The position numbers and the translations under genes were made by a program. This document shows positions 1 to 8,682 of a DNA stretch of 36,935 bases, piece after piece; position 1 is the first letter of the stretch; each line of letters opens with the position of its first letter. Source of the DNA: Candidatus Sulfotelmatobacter sp. (GTDB taxonomy: Bacteria > Acidobacteriota > Terriglobia > Terriglobales > Acidobacteriaceae); assembly GCA_030038125.1 (NCBI GenBank), contig JASHPL010000220.1, positions 1 through 36,935 on the forward strand. Direction: 5' to 3'. The notes beneath the pieces are model-generated. The model saw nothing but the letters and a program-made list of their open reading frames with translations. It ran no database searches and was not told the origin of the DNA.

Positions 1-1
1 A

Positions 2-838
2 GAAGACTCTGATGTCCGGCTAAGAGATGGAGATGTCCTTACTATCGGCCAAATATCAAATTGGCAAGATGTGGGGGCAACGATCCAAGTCAAAGGTGAG
101 GTCGCGCATCCTGGCGGGTACGGCATCGAACCGGGCGAGCGCCTGAGTTCCATCATTACGCGTGCTGGAGGTTTCCTGCCCACCGCCTACGTCTATGGAA
201 CGGTTTTTGAACGGGCTGAGTTGAGGGAGCTGGAGGAGAAAAATCGGGCTGATTTGATTGAACGGATTCAAGCTGAGGCCAGGCAGGTGAAGATTGTTCC
301 CGAGATGGATCAAGATGATCAGGCGCAAGCCAAAGCCTCGGTTCTTCAGTACAAGAAGATGATCGACAATCTGGAGAAGACTCCACCAGCTGGTCGGTTG
401 GTGATCCATATCTCGGCAGATGTGAAGCGTTGGGCTAACACTCCTGCAGATATACAAGTGCGCGCGGGAGACCGGATCTACATTCCAAAGCGTCCCGGGA
501 TGATTGTGGTAGATGGCGCAGTCTATAATCCGACTGGAATTACCTACAAGCCCGGAAAAGATACACGTTGGTATCTAGAGCAGGCGGGAGGCCCAACTAC
601 CATGGCCGATCGCAAGGCTATTTTCGTCATCCGAGCAGATGGCTCTGTCGCTGGGGGAGCGGGTAGCATGTTCAAAAGTGGCGTCGGTGCTGCAGAATTG
701 CGCCCCGGAGACATGGTGGTGGTTCCTGAACAGATTTATACGTTCAGCGACAAATTCAAATCCACTTTGTCTATCGCTCAGATCGCGGCGTCTATAGGCA
801 CAGCGGTGGCGATTGCTGCGTATTACGGTACGCACTGA
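2..838 (+). CDS. Polysaccharide export protein with SLBB domains (OPX/Wza-like), 5'-truncated by window
   Basis: This is the C-terminal part of an outer-membrane polysaccharide export protein. The reading frame is open from base 2, so the true start and the expected N-terminal Poly_export domain lie before the window. Two SLBB (soluble-ligand-binding beta-grasp) units are visible: one around VKGEVAHPGGYGIEPGERL with the trailing RAGGF, and one around VVDGAVYNPTGITYKPGK with EQAGG. Between them lies a charged, helix-prone insert rich in Glu, Lys and Gln. The C-terminus ends in a short hydrophobic segment (IAQIAASIGTAVAIAAYYG). In this family the protein forms the periplasmic and outer-membrane channel that works with a Wzz-type co-polymerase, and one is encoded just downstream at 3587. 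It is the first visible gene of the EPS locus, 43 bases before the PAP2-Wzi gene. Confidence 0.9.
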   Translation, partial: EDSDVRLRDGDVLTIGQISNWQDVGATIQVKGEVAHPGGYGIEPGERLSSIITRAGGFLPTAYVYGTVFERAELRELEEKNRADLIERIQAEARQVKIVPEMDQDDQAQAKASVLQYKKMIDNLEKTPPAGRLVIHISADVKRWANTPADIQVRAGDRIYIPKRPGMIVVDGAVYNPTGITYKPGKDTRWYLEQAGGPTTMADRKAIFVIRADGSVAGGAGSMFKSGVGAAELRPGDMVVVPEQIYTFSDKFKSTLSIAQIAASIGTAVAIAAYYGTH

Positions 839-881
839 TTCTTATGATGGTTATTCCTTTTTGCTATGACAGGCCTGAGTT

Positions 882-3389
882 GTGATGCGTTCGTCTGGCA
901 AACTATACTTGTTGTTTTTTTGGATTTTCACAGCGGTCTCGGCAGTTAGCCAATCGGTTGTACCTATTGCGCCACAAGGGTCTCCGCCGGAAGCACCTAA
1001 TCCGCAACGAAGCCAGCATGCTCAAAGCGAACAGTCCAAGACTGAGTCGGATTGGTTGGCTCCGGGAACTGATCCTGAAAATCGCTTAGTCTCACCTTTC
1101 GTGAAGCACCTCGTAGAAGATCAAAAACGGTTTTGGACGGGTCCGACTCGGTTGCAATCCAACGATCTCAAGTGGATGTTGCCAGCAGCTGGCTTGGCGG
1201 CCGCGTTCGTTGCGAGCGACAGTTGGTGGGCGAAGCAGGTTCCTGTGAGCCATGAAGCGACCAGCAAGAAAGTGTCGGATTATGGTACCTATTCCCTGAT
1301 TGGCTTGAGCGGCGCCTCGTTTCTTTTGGGTCACATCAGGGGCGATGATCAATTATCTGAAGCTGGTCTACTATCTGGCGAAGCCGCTCTCGACGCCGCA
1401 GCTGTAGCCTTCGCATTCAGAGAGGTCGCACAGCGGCAAAGGCCCTATCAGGGAAATGGACATGGCAACTTTTTTGCCGGTGGAAGTTCATTTCCGTCTA
1501 TGCACTCGACTATTGCGTGGTCCGTAGCCAGTGTCTGGGCGCATGAGTATCCTGGATGGTTCAGTCAGATGGCAGCGTATGGGTTGGCTTCTGCGGTTAG
1601 CTTAACCCGCGTTACTGCGAAGCAACACTTTCCTTCTGATGTCATCATCGGCAGCGCGTTAGGATGGTACTTCGCGCGTCAAGTCTACCGAGCCCACCAC
1701 GATCCGGAGCTTGGCGGATCGGGATGGGGCACTATTTTCGAGACAGAAGCCGGAGAGAGAACTCGCAACCCAAACAACATGGCATCTCCGTATATTCCGG
1801 TGGACAGTTGGATATACCCCGCGTTAGAGCGCCTTATCGCTCTAGGGTACGTGCATTCCAACATGTTGGGAATTCGTCCTTGGACTCGCCTCGCTTGTGC
1901 CCACCTTTTGCAAAATGCTGAGGATAAGTTTCCAGATAATGGTATGGACGAGGGCGATGCGGGAAAAATCTATGCCACCCTAACTAGTGAATTTCAACCG
2001 GAAATTGCTAAATTGAACGGAGACTCGAATGTCGGTGCACACATCGAATCGGTGTACACCAGGATGACCGGCATCTCAGGAACACCGTTGCGCGATGGTT
2101 TTCACTTTGGGCAAACTATTATTAACGACTACGGTCGCCCGTACTGGAGTGGATTCAATAATATCGTGGGATTGACATCGGATGCGGAAGCTGGTCCAGT
2201 ATCCATTTACTTCCGCGGAGAGTTTCAGCATTCTCCGGCTATGCCATCGGAATCACCTCAAACGCTGGCGGCAACCGCAGCCGCTGATTCCACCCCGCCT
2301 CTTGCCAATGGAACTCCCGAAGCCAACCGGTTTGCGCTTCTAGATAGCATAGCGTCCTTCACTATTAATAACGTCCAGATATCGGCCGGAACTCAGAGTG
2401 CTTGGCTTGGTCCAGGAGAGTCCGGAGCGTTCTTGATGAGCAACAACGCAGCACCGTTTCCGATGATAAAAATTGACGACGTTGTGCCGCACGAAATTCC
2501 GGGTGTATCGCGCATACTCGGCCCTTTTAGAACAGAATTTTTCATCGGACAACTTTCGGGCCAGCAATGGGAATTCTGTGTCGTACCATCATGCAAACCT
2601 TATACCGGATATCCCAATGTAGTTGGTCCACATATTACGCCACAACCATTCATTCACGGAGATAAAATCAGTTTTCAACCGACACCTAATTTTGAATTCG
2701 GCATGGGTGTGACGGCAATGTTCGGCGGCCCTGGGTTGCCGGTCACATTCCGCAATTTTTTTCGGACTTACTACTCCCATTCGTCAACTGCTGCAAACGA
2801 TCCAGGTAAACGGATTTCGCAAGCTGACTTTACCTATCGTATTCCAGGTCTGAGGGACTGGTTGACCTTGTACATGGACTCGTTAGTAGTTGATGAGATT
2901 TCGCCAATCGGCTCGACGCGTGCTAACGTCAATCCAGGCATCTATATGCCCCGCATACCAAAGATTTCAAAGCTGGAGCTTCGCGCCGAAGGCATTAACG
3001 AGAGTCGAAGGCTACAATTCCCTCCTGGTTTTGTCTACGCGGACTATCGACGATTCCTTTCCGGGTACACGAATAATAACTATCTATTGGGAAGCTGGAT
3101 TGGACGAGCAGGTCGTGGCGGTCAAAGCTGGCTCAAATACTCCTTGACTCCGCGTAATACTTTGCAGCTCGGCTATCGGCTGCAGACCGTTTCTCCTAAG
3201 TTTATCGAGGGCGGCCGCTTGGCTGATTATTCCGCAAGCAGCAATTTTATGCTATCTCACCAAGTGGCATTTTCCGCAACGGTGCAGTATGAGCAATGGA
3301 GATTTCCAGTAATTTCGTCAAGTAGGCAAACTGATGTCACCGCTTCTGTTCAACTGACTTTGTTCCCCAAAGGGCGGCTTGCCAGATGA
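882..3389 (+). CDS. PAP2 phosphatase - Wzi capsule-assembly fusion protein
   Basis: This is an 835-residue two-domain envelope protein. An N-terminal signal or anchor (about residues 7-23) and a Pro/Gln-rich linker precede a PAP2 acid-phosphatase domain (about 95-275). That domain has the three family motifs: RQRP at 185-188, PSMHS at 205-209, and TR...HFPSD at 242-253. From about residue 295 to the end the protein resembles Caps_assemb_Wzi, the outer-membrane beta-barrel that tethers capsule or EPS; alternating aromatic/polar strands are visible. PAP2 enzymes remove phosphate from lipid pyrophosphates such as undecaprenyl-PP, so the fusion would join carrier recycling or phosphate removal to surface assembly (inference). 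Start is GTG at 882 or the adjacent ATG at 885. It lies between the export protein and the Wzz gene. The fusion order is known from acidobacterial annotations, as I recall; its biochemistry is not. Confidence 0.85.
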   Translation: MMRSSGKLYLLFFWIFTAVSAVSQSVVPIAPQGSPPEAPNPQRSQHAQSEQSKTESDWLAPGTDPENRLVSPFVKHLVEDQKRFWTGPTRLQSNDLKWMLPAAGLAAAFVASDSWWAKQVPVSHEATSKKVSDYGTYSLIGLSGASFLLGHIRGDDQLSEAGLLSGEAALDAAAVAFAFREVAQRQRPYQGNGHGNFFAGGSSFPSMHSTIAWSVASVWAHEYPGWFSQMAAYGLASAVSLTRVTAKQHFPSDVIIGSALGWYFARQVYRAHHDPELGGSGWGTIFETEAGERTRNPNNMASPYIPVDSWIYPALERLIALGYVHSNMLGIRPWTRLACAHLLQNAEDKFPDNGMDEGDAGKIYATLTSEFQPEIAKLNGDSNVGAHIESVYTRMTGISGTPLRDGFHFGQTIINDYGRPYWSGFNNIVGLTSDAEAGPVSIYFRGEFQHSPAMPSESPQTLAATAAADSTPPLANGTPEANRFALLDSIASFTINNVQISAGTQSAWLGPGESGAFLMSNNAAPFPMIKIDDVVPHEIPGVSRILGPFRTEFFIGQLSGQQWEFCVVPSCKPYTGYPNVVGPHITPQPFIHGDKISFQPTPNFEFGMGVTAMFGGPGLPVTFRNFFRTYYSHSSTAANDPGKRISQADFTYRIPGLRDWLTLYMDSLVVDEISPIGSTRANVNPGIYMPRIPKISKLELRAEGINESRRLQFPPGFVYADYRRFLSGYTNNNYLLGSWIGRAGRGGQSWLKYSLTPRNTLQLGYRLQTVSPKFIEGGRLADYSASSNFMLSHQVAFSATVQYEQWRFPVISSSRQTDVTASVQLTLFPKGRLAR

Positions 3390-3453
3390 TCACCTGCTTT
3401 GCTCATGTATCTTGTCGATTAGGATGCGATTTGTGTCCAAAAGGGCTTGATCT

Positions 3454-3609
3454 ATGCGAACACTAGAATCTCTGAAGGGGCCAAAAATACGTGGTTACAA
3501 GGAGTTTTTGGCAAGCGGCGCGGAAACGCTTGCTGAGGTCGATCTCGCCGAGATCGACAAAAATAATGGATTGACGGAGAGTTTCTGTGCAGCAACTCCA
3601 AGAAGTTGA
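3454..3609 (+). CDS. Possible small ORF (51 aa) upstream of the Wzz gene
   Basis: An ATG frame of 51 codons starts at 3454 in the gap after the PAP2-Wzi gene and overlaps the GTG start of the Wzz gene by 23 bases in another frame. The peptide is hydrophilic (begins MRTLESLKGPKIRGYKEFLA) and has no signal peptide or domain that I recognise. No convincing Shine-Dalgarno precedes it. It may be a leader peptide, the decayed end of a gene, or chance. Low confidence. Confidence 0.2.
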   Translation: MRTLESLKGPKIRGYKEFLASGAETLAEVDLAEIDKNNGLTESFCAATPRS

Positions 3610-4906
3610 GGTTGCCAATACTAAGAGTGGTAACGGATCGAGAGAGATCCCCCTAGGGATTTCGGAGCAAAACAATGTCGAATGGGCATGGCAACTTTGG
3701 TTGAATCGACGTGCGCTGGGTCGCTGGATAGTTGGTGGCTTTGTTGTCGCCACGATCGTGGCTTTTCTAATTCCGAACCAATACGAGTCGACTGCACAAT
3801 TGATGCCACCTGATCCGCATTCCAGTTCAAGTCTCGCCCTGATGGCGGCTATGACGCTTCCTGGTGGGAGTGCTGTGGGAGGCTCGGAATTGGGGGGGCT
3901 TGCTAGCGATCTGTTAGGTGTAAAGGACGCAGGAGCTGTCTTCACAGATATGCTGCGCAGCCGCACTGTGAAAGACCGCCTAATTGAACGGTTTGACTTG
4001 CGGAAGGTATATGGAACTCGTTACTGGGAGAACGCGCGTAAGAAACTAACGAGCCGCACTAAGCTTACATTGGATCGTAAGAGTGGGCTCATCACGATTA
4101 CAGTTACGGATCGTAATCCTCAGCGAGCCCAGCAATTGGCTCAGGCTTACGTTGAGGAGCTCGATCACATAGCGGCGCAGGTTAATACGACGGCGGCTCA
4201 CCGGGAGCGCGTGTTTATCGAGCAACGCTTAGTAGGGGTGAAACGGGATTTGGATAAAGTCTCACGTGAATTCAGCGAGTATTCAAGTCAGAATGCAACC
4301 TTGGATATCAAAGAGCAGGGAATGGCAATGGTTGAAGCTGCCGCCGTGTTGCAGGGTCAGCTGATTGCGGCCCAGTCCGAATTGAATGGGTTGGAGCAGA
4401 TCTATACGGACAACAACATTCGGGTTCGATCTCTCAGTGCTCGTGTTGATGAACTGAAGCGTCAACTCAAGAAGGTTGGCGGTGACGGTACGAAGTCAAT
4501 AGCAGACGATCAGGAGTTTCCCTCCATTCGTAGCCTCCCGCTAGTTGGGGTCCGGTGGGCTGATCTTTATCGTGAAACCAAGATTCAGGAAACAGTCTAC
4601 GAATTACTTACGGAGCAGTATGAAAATGCCAAGATTGAGGAAGCCAAGGAGACGCCGGTCGTCAAGGTTCTAGATGTTCCCGAAATTCCAGAGAAAAAAT
4701 CAAATCCTCCCCGAGCCTTGATCGTGTTTGTGGGCGTGCTGCTGGGATTTGCGGCAGGTTGGGGTTGGCTTGGTGCCCAAAAGAATTGGCAGAACATGGA
4801 AGCCACGGATCCTCGTAAGCTGCTCTATCAGGATGTGTTTGCACGGTTCGATTTGCTTTCACAACAAATCCAGGGACTGATTCGCAGAAATGGCGACAAG
4901 CCCTAA
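3587..4906 (+). CDS. Wzz/GumC-type polysaccharide co-polymerase (chain-length determinant)
   Basis: This 439-residue inner-membrane protein probably sets polymer length and connects the Wzy polymerase with the export channel. It has the classical layout: a cytoplasmic N-terminus, TM1 at about 46-63, a long periplasmic region with coiled-coil character (about 190-300, repeated Arg/Glu/Gln heptads), a Pro-containing stretch (PEIPEKKSNPPR) and TM2 at about 376-397. After TM2 there is a further 40-residue cytoplasmic tail. No Walker A motif or tyrosine-kinase domain follows TM2, so it is a kinase-less co-polymerase and any BY-kinase must be encoded elsewhere. The GTG start at 3587 is supported by GGAGAG seven bases upstream and by an in-frame stop just before it. 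Confidence 0.88.
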   Translation: MQQLQEVEVANTKSGNGSREIPLGISEQNNVEWAWQLWLNRRALGRWIVGGFVVATIVAFLIPNQYESTAQLMPPDPHSSSSLALMAAMTLPGGSAVGGSELGGLASDLLGVKDAGAVFTDMLRSRTVKDRLIERFDLRKVYGTRYWENARKKLTSRTKLTLDRKSGLITITVTDRNPQRAQQLAQAYVEELDHIAAQVNTTAAHRERVFIEQRLVGVKRDLDKVSREFSEYSSQNATLDIKEQGMAMVEAAAVLQGQLIAAQSELNGLEQIYTDNNIRVRSLSARVDELKRQLKKVGGDGTKSIADDQEFPSIRSLPLVGVRWADLYRETKIQETVYELLTEQYENAKIEEAKETPVVKVLDVPEIPEKKSNPPRALIVFVGVLLGFAAGWGWLGAQKNWQNMEATDPRKLLYQDVFARFDLLSQQIQGLIRRNGDKP

Positions 4907-4962
4907 CTGTCTCTCGTCCCTTACCTACTGTCAGTGCGATTCCATTGGAGGACATGAGCGGC

Positions 4963-5763
4963 ATGCCCAGGGGTTTAGAAACACAGGTTGTGATTCTTTG
5001 TGGAGGCATGGGCACGCGGTTGCGTGAGGAAACCGAGTTTCGACCAAAGCCACTCGTCGAAATCGGAGGCAGGCCGATTTTGTGGCATATCATGAAGATA
5101 TATTCTCACTACGGTTTCAGGAACTTTGTCCTCTGTCTGGGGTACAAAGGCCACATGATCAAAGATTACTTCCTTAGTTACCGATTAATGAACAGCGACT
5201 TCACCCTGCGCCTGCGAGAGCCCGACAAACCTCGTTTCCATGGTTACGACGGATGTGGTGAGGACTGGCAGATTACCTTTGTCGACACTGGCAGCGATGC
5301 TCAAACAGGGGCCCGAGTAAAGCGCATCGAACCTTACATCACCGGCGAACATTTTTTGCTAACCTATGGTGACGGGGTCGGCGATGTGCGGATAGACGAG
5401 CTTTGGGATTTTCATCAGCAGCACGGAAGAATCGGGAGTGTTACAGGTGTTCGGCCTGTTTCCCGATACGGCGAGCTCTTGTTGATGGGGGATCTAGTTA
5501 ACAAGTTCGACGAGAAACCGCCGTTACACGACGGTACTGTGAGTGGTGGATTTTTTGTTTTTCGGAGAAAATTCTTGGAATATCTGCAAGATGACGACGG
5601 ATGTGTTCTAGAGCGCGAGCCCCTTTCGCGCCTGTCCAGAGAAAAGCAGTTGACGTGCTACGTCCACTCTGGTTTTTGGCATGCTATGGATACATATCGG
5701 GACTTTACAGTTCTAAACGAGCTTTGGAAAAAGCAAGCTCCATGGCGAATCTGGACAAACTAA
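4963..5763 (+). CDS. rfbF: Glucose-1-phosphate cytidylyltransferase
   Basis: Makes CDP-glucose from CTP and glucose 1-phosphate, the entry step of CDP-6-deoxyhexose pathways (RfbF/AscA family). The N-terminal nucleotide-binding motif ILCGGMGTRLREET and the following RPKPLVEIGGRPILWHIMK are diagnostic, as are the Mg-site YGDGVGDV and the late GFWHAMDTYRD. Length (about 266 residues) matches the family. I chose ATG 4963, 11 bases after GGAGG; in-frame ATG 4954 and TTG 4945 are alternatives but lie too near or over that ribosome-binding site. It heads a five-gene sugar cassette; the next start lies 14 bases beyond its stop. The choice of CDP rather than dTDP as carrier is the main clue to the sugar made here. 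Confidence 0.92.
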   Translation: MPRGLETQVVILCGGMGTRLREETEFRPKPLVEIGGRPILWHIMKIYSHYGFRNFVLCLGYKGHMIKDYFLSYRLMNSDFTLRLREPDKPRFHGYDGCGEDWQITFVDTGSDAQTGARVKRIEPYITGEHFLLTYGDGVGDVRIDELWDFHQQHGRIGSVTGVRPVSRYGELLLMGDLVNKFDEKPPLHDGTVSGGFFVFRRKFLEYLQDDDGCVLEREPLSRLSREKQLTCYVHSGFWHAMDTYRDFTVLNELWKKQAPWRIWTN

Positions 5764-5777
5764 CCGGGAGGAGTCGA

Positions 5778-6827
5778 TTGAAAATATTGGTCACTGGGGA
5801 TCGTGGTTACATCGGAACTGTCATGGTTCCCTACCTTCTGCAGCGAGGTCATGAGGTTGTGGGCCTCGATGCAGAGTACTACTCAAACGGTAGCCTTTTT
5901 GCTCCACCGGAAGGATATATACACAACTTAAAGGACGTCCGCGATGTTCAGATGGACGAACTAGTGGGCTTTGAGGCGATAGTTCACCTTGCTGCTCTTT
6001 CAAATGATCCTCTCGGCGATCTAAATCCGGAACTTACTTATGACATCAACTATCGTGCAACGATTCGATTGGCACAACTGGCTCGCGAAGCCGGAGTTCC
6101 GCGCTTCCTTTATGCGTCATCATGCAGTCTTTATGGAGCTGCTGGCGATAATCTTTTGGACGAATCTGCGCCAATGCGTCCTCTGACGTGCTACGCGGAA
6201 TCCAAAGTGCGATCCGAGGATGCGCTATCAAAACTGGCTGATAGGGATTTTGCGCCGGTGTATCTACGAAATGCGACAGCGTATGGGGCGTCACCTCGGT
6301 TGCGGCTTGACATCGTTCTCAATAATCTTATGGGTTGGGCGGTTACAACCGGCAGAGTCCGCATCACGAGCGATGGCACGCCATGGCGCCCCATGGCACA
6401 CGTCGAGGATATCGCGCAGGCATTCGCGTGCGTGTTGCAGGCGCCGTTAGATGTGATCTCTAACCAAGCCTTTAACGTTGGGACCAACAACCAGAACTAT
6501 CAGGTTCGAGAGCTAGCGTCGTTCGTGCAGGAGACCGTGGGTCATTGCAATATTGAGTACGCCAATCAAACCGGTCCTGACCCCCGCAATTACCGCGTTG
6601 ATTTCAGCAAGCTTGCCCGAATGCTTCCCACCTTTAGCCCGGTATGGAGTGCGAGAACTGGAGCACGCGAGCTCTTTGACGCCTATCGAACTGCAGGGAT
6701 GACCACTGAAGATTTTCACGGCCGCAGATTCACGCGACTGAAGCAGTTGCGTTTTCTCCTGGAAGACCGGCAAGTCGATGGCACTCTTCGCTGGGTTGGT
6801 CAGCCGCGGCTTCCGATCACCGCATAG
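5778..6827 (+). CDS. NAD-dependent epimerase/dehydratase (extended SDR) of the CDP-sugar cassette
   Basis: This is an extended short-chain dehydrogenase acting on nucleotide sugars. The Rossmann motif TGDRGYIG sits at the very N-terminus, followed by the LAALSNDPLGDL stretch, the active-site Ser region SSCSLYG and the catalytic Tyr-Lys pair in YAESK. The region after the first Gly motif does not show the TDE or TSDK signatures that mark RmlB- and RfbG-type 4,6-dehydratases, so I read it as an epimerase or reductase rather than the missing dehydratase. TTG 5778 is preceded four bases upstream by GGGAGGAG, which decides the start; ATG 5742, overlapping the previous gene, is the alternative. The exact substrate cannot be told from sequence; the neighbours suggest a CDP-4-keto-6-deoxyhexose. 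Confidence 0.82.
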   Translation: MKILVTGDRGYIGTVMVPYLLQRGHEVVGLDAEYYSNGSLFAPPEGYIHNLKDVRDVQMDELVGFEAIVHLAALSNDPLGDLNPELTYDINYRATIRLAQLAREAGVPRFLYASSCSLYGAAGDNLLDESAPMRPLTCYAESKVRSEDALSKLADRDFAPVYLRNATAYGASPRLRLDIVLNNLMGWAVTTGRVRITSDGTPWRPMAHVEDIAQAFACVLQAPLDVISNQAFNVGTNNQNYQVRELASFVQETVGHCNIEYANQTGPDPRNYRVDFSKLARMLPTFSPVWSARTGARELFDAYRTAGMTTEDFHGRRFTRLKQLRFLLEDRQVDGTLRWVGQPRLPITA

Positions 6828-6844
6828 TCGGTTTTCGATATCAG

Positions 6845-7390
6845 GTGCGAATCGAACCGCTCATCCTGCCCGGAACGTTTAAAATCCTACTGCAGCCACA
6901 GGTGGACGAACGTGGGTACTTCATGCGCACTTTCGACAAAATCGCCTTTGGAGCCTGTGGGCTATGCAGTAGTTGGATTCAGGAGAATCAATCGCATTCC
7001 CGGCCCAACGTGTTGCGAGGACTGCACTTCCAGAATCCACCGCACAGCGAAGCAAAGCTTATTCGAGCGGTAAGCGGTGAGATACTCGATGTGTTTGTGG
7101 ATCTCCGACGGAGTTCTACAACTTATGGTCGATGGCAATCTATCAAGCTGAGCGCGGCCGAAGACGTAGCGGTGTACATACCCAAGGGCTTCGCGCATGG
7201 CTTTTGTACGATGGATTCGGAGGCTACTGTGGACTACAAGATTGACGCTCCTTATGTCCCAGAGGCGGCAGCGGGCTTGCTGTGGAGCGATCCGGACTTG
7301 GCAATTGCATGGCCGGTGAAGGACCCAGTTGTTTCTGCAAGGGATCGAAGCTGGCCTCGGTTCGCGAGTTTTAGGAGCCCGTTCGATTGA
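6845..7390 (+). CDS. RmlC-like 4-keto-6-deoxysugar 3,5-epimerase (cupin)
   Basis: A 181-residue cupin of the dTDP-4-dehydrorhamnose 3,5-epimerase family. The family residues are all present: His61 in RGLHFQ, Tyr131 in DYK, and Asp167 in SARDRSW, matching the His-Asp base pair and Tyr acid of RmlC. IPKGFAHGF and the WSDPDLAIAWP segment are also typical. Because the cassette starts with a cytidylyltransferase, the real substrate is probably a CDP-4-keto-6-deoxyhexose and not dTDP-4-keto-rhamnose (inference). The GTG start lies 17 bases after the SDR, and the stop overlaps the frame of the C-methyltransferase gene region, as expected in a tight operon. Confidence 0.88.
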   Translation: MRIEPLILPGTFKILLQPQVDERGYFMRTFDKIAFGACGLCSSWIQENQSHSRPNVLRGLHFQNPPHSEAKLIRAVSGEILDVFVDLRRSSTTYGRWQSIKLSAAEDVAVYIPKGFAHGFCTMDSEATVDYKIDAPYVPEAAAGLLWSDPDLAIAWPVKDPVVSARDRSWPRFASFRSPFD

Positions 7391-7413
7391 TAGTGCTCGG
7401 TCAAGGACATCCA

Positions 7414-8646
7414 ATGAACTCCATGGAGTGTCGGTCCTGTTGTGGACGTGATCTCGAAATGATTTTGAGTCTGGGCAGTATGCCTCTGGCCAATTCCTAT
7501 CCGCGCCCGGAGGATCCAAAAGTGGAATCGAGCTATCCGCTTGATGTGGTGTTCTGTAGAGATTGTGCGCTGGTCCAAATCACGGAGACAGTACCTCCAG
7601 AGACTCTCTTTGGGGAATACCTTTATTTCTCTTCGTACTCAGAAACCGTCGTCCGAAATGCTCAAGAGATCGTTTCACGTCTGATAACCAGCCGCCGCCT
7701 GAATAATACCAATAGTTTGGTAGCAGAAATTGCCAGCAATGACGGCTACCTTTTGCAGTTCTACAAGTCGGCGGGAATTCCGGTGTTAGGTATCGAGCCC
7801 GCCTCGAACATCGCGCGTGTCGCAGTGGAAGAGAAGGGTGTACATACTCTGTGTGATTTCTTTAGCGCTGATTTGGCCAGGAAATTAAGGGATTCCGGGA
7901 AAACCGTGGACGTCTTGCATGGTTGCAACGTCTTGGCGCACGTGGCCGACCTGAATGGTGTAGTTGAGGGAATCCGCCTAATTTTGAAGGATACTGGCGT
8001 AGCAGTCCTTGAAGTTCCCTATGTCAAAGAGATGATCGACCGCTGTGAGTTCGACACTATCTACCACGAACACCTTTGTTACTTTTCTCTCACCGCCATG
8101 GACCGACTCTTTCAGCGTCATAATCTGGTGATTGAGCATGTGGAACTACTGCCGATTCACGGCGGTTCGTTGCGTTTGTCTGTCGTTCACAAGTCCGCTA
8201 TCACTGCTCGACCGCAGGTCGAAGAATTGCTGAAGCGCGAGAAGGATTGGGGGGTTTCAACCCTGGAGTTCTATCGCGGTTTTGCTCGAAAGGTCGAAGA
8301 CTTAAAATCGGCTCTGCTCAATACTCTTGGTCGAATGAAAGCCCGGGGAGAAAAACTCGCTGCTTACGGAGCAGCCGCAAAGGGGACGGTGCTTCTCAAC
8401 TACTGCGGAATAGGATCAGACCTGCTCGATTTCGTGGCCGATCGAAGTCCACATAAACAAGGTCGACTCATGCCTGGTGTTCATGTTCCGATTGAAGCTC
8501 CCGAGAGAATCCTGCGAGAGATGCCAGACTCAGTCCTGCTGCTTGCGTGGAATATCGCGGACGAAGTCATGAGTCAACAATCGGAGTACCGTCAAAAGGG
8601 CGGAAAGTTTATCATTCCGGTTCCGACAGTCCGCATTGCAGCGTAA
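7414..8646 (+). CDS. Sugar C-methyltransferase, TylC3 family
   Basis: A 410-residue SAM-dependent methyltransferase that adds a methyl branch to a 4-keto sugar nucleotide, usually at C-3. It has the three-part layout of the family: an N-terminal zinc domain (Cys6, Cys9, Cys48, Cys51, with GSMPLANSY between), the SAM-binding domain (EIASNDGYLLQFYK, about 105-118) and a C-terminal C-methyltransferase domain. The YHEHLCYFSL motif at 217-226 carries the adjacent Glu219 and His220 that serve as catalytic residues in TylC3/TcaB9-type enzymes. ATG 7414 has AAGGA six bases upstream and is preferred over the TTG 27 bases earlier. It predicts a branched-chain sugar in the polymer. Confidence 0.88.
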   Translation: MNSMECRSCCGRDLEMILSLGSMPLANSYPRPEDPKVESSYPLDVVFCRDCALVQITETVPPETLFGEYLYFSSYSETVVRNAQEIVSRLITSRRLNNTNSLVAEIASNDGYLLQFYKSAGIPVLGIEPASNIARVAVEEKGVHTLCDFFSADLARKLRDSGKTVDVLHGCNVLAHVADLNGVVEGIRLILKDTGVAVLEVPYVKEMIDRCEFDTIYHEHLCYFSLTAMDRLFQRHNLVIEHVELLPIHGGSLRLSVVHKSAITARPQVEELLKREKDWGVSTLEFYRGFARKVEDLKSALLNTLGRMKARGEKLAAYGAAAKGTVLLNYCGIGSDLLDFVADRSPHKQGRLMPGVHVPIEAPERILREMPDSVLLLAWNIADEVMSQQSEYRQKGGKFIIPVPTVRIAA

Positions 8647-8682
8647 TTCCTTTTTTGAGAGGCGGAAAGGCCCTATTCGGAA

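Noticed and set aside
4662-5093. Open frame of 143 codons on the - strand across the Wzz/rfbF junction
   Set aside because: Antisense to two clear genes, with no domain and low-complexity Pro/Arg/Ser content typical of a shadow frame.
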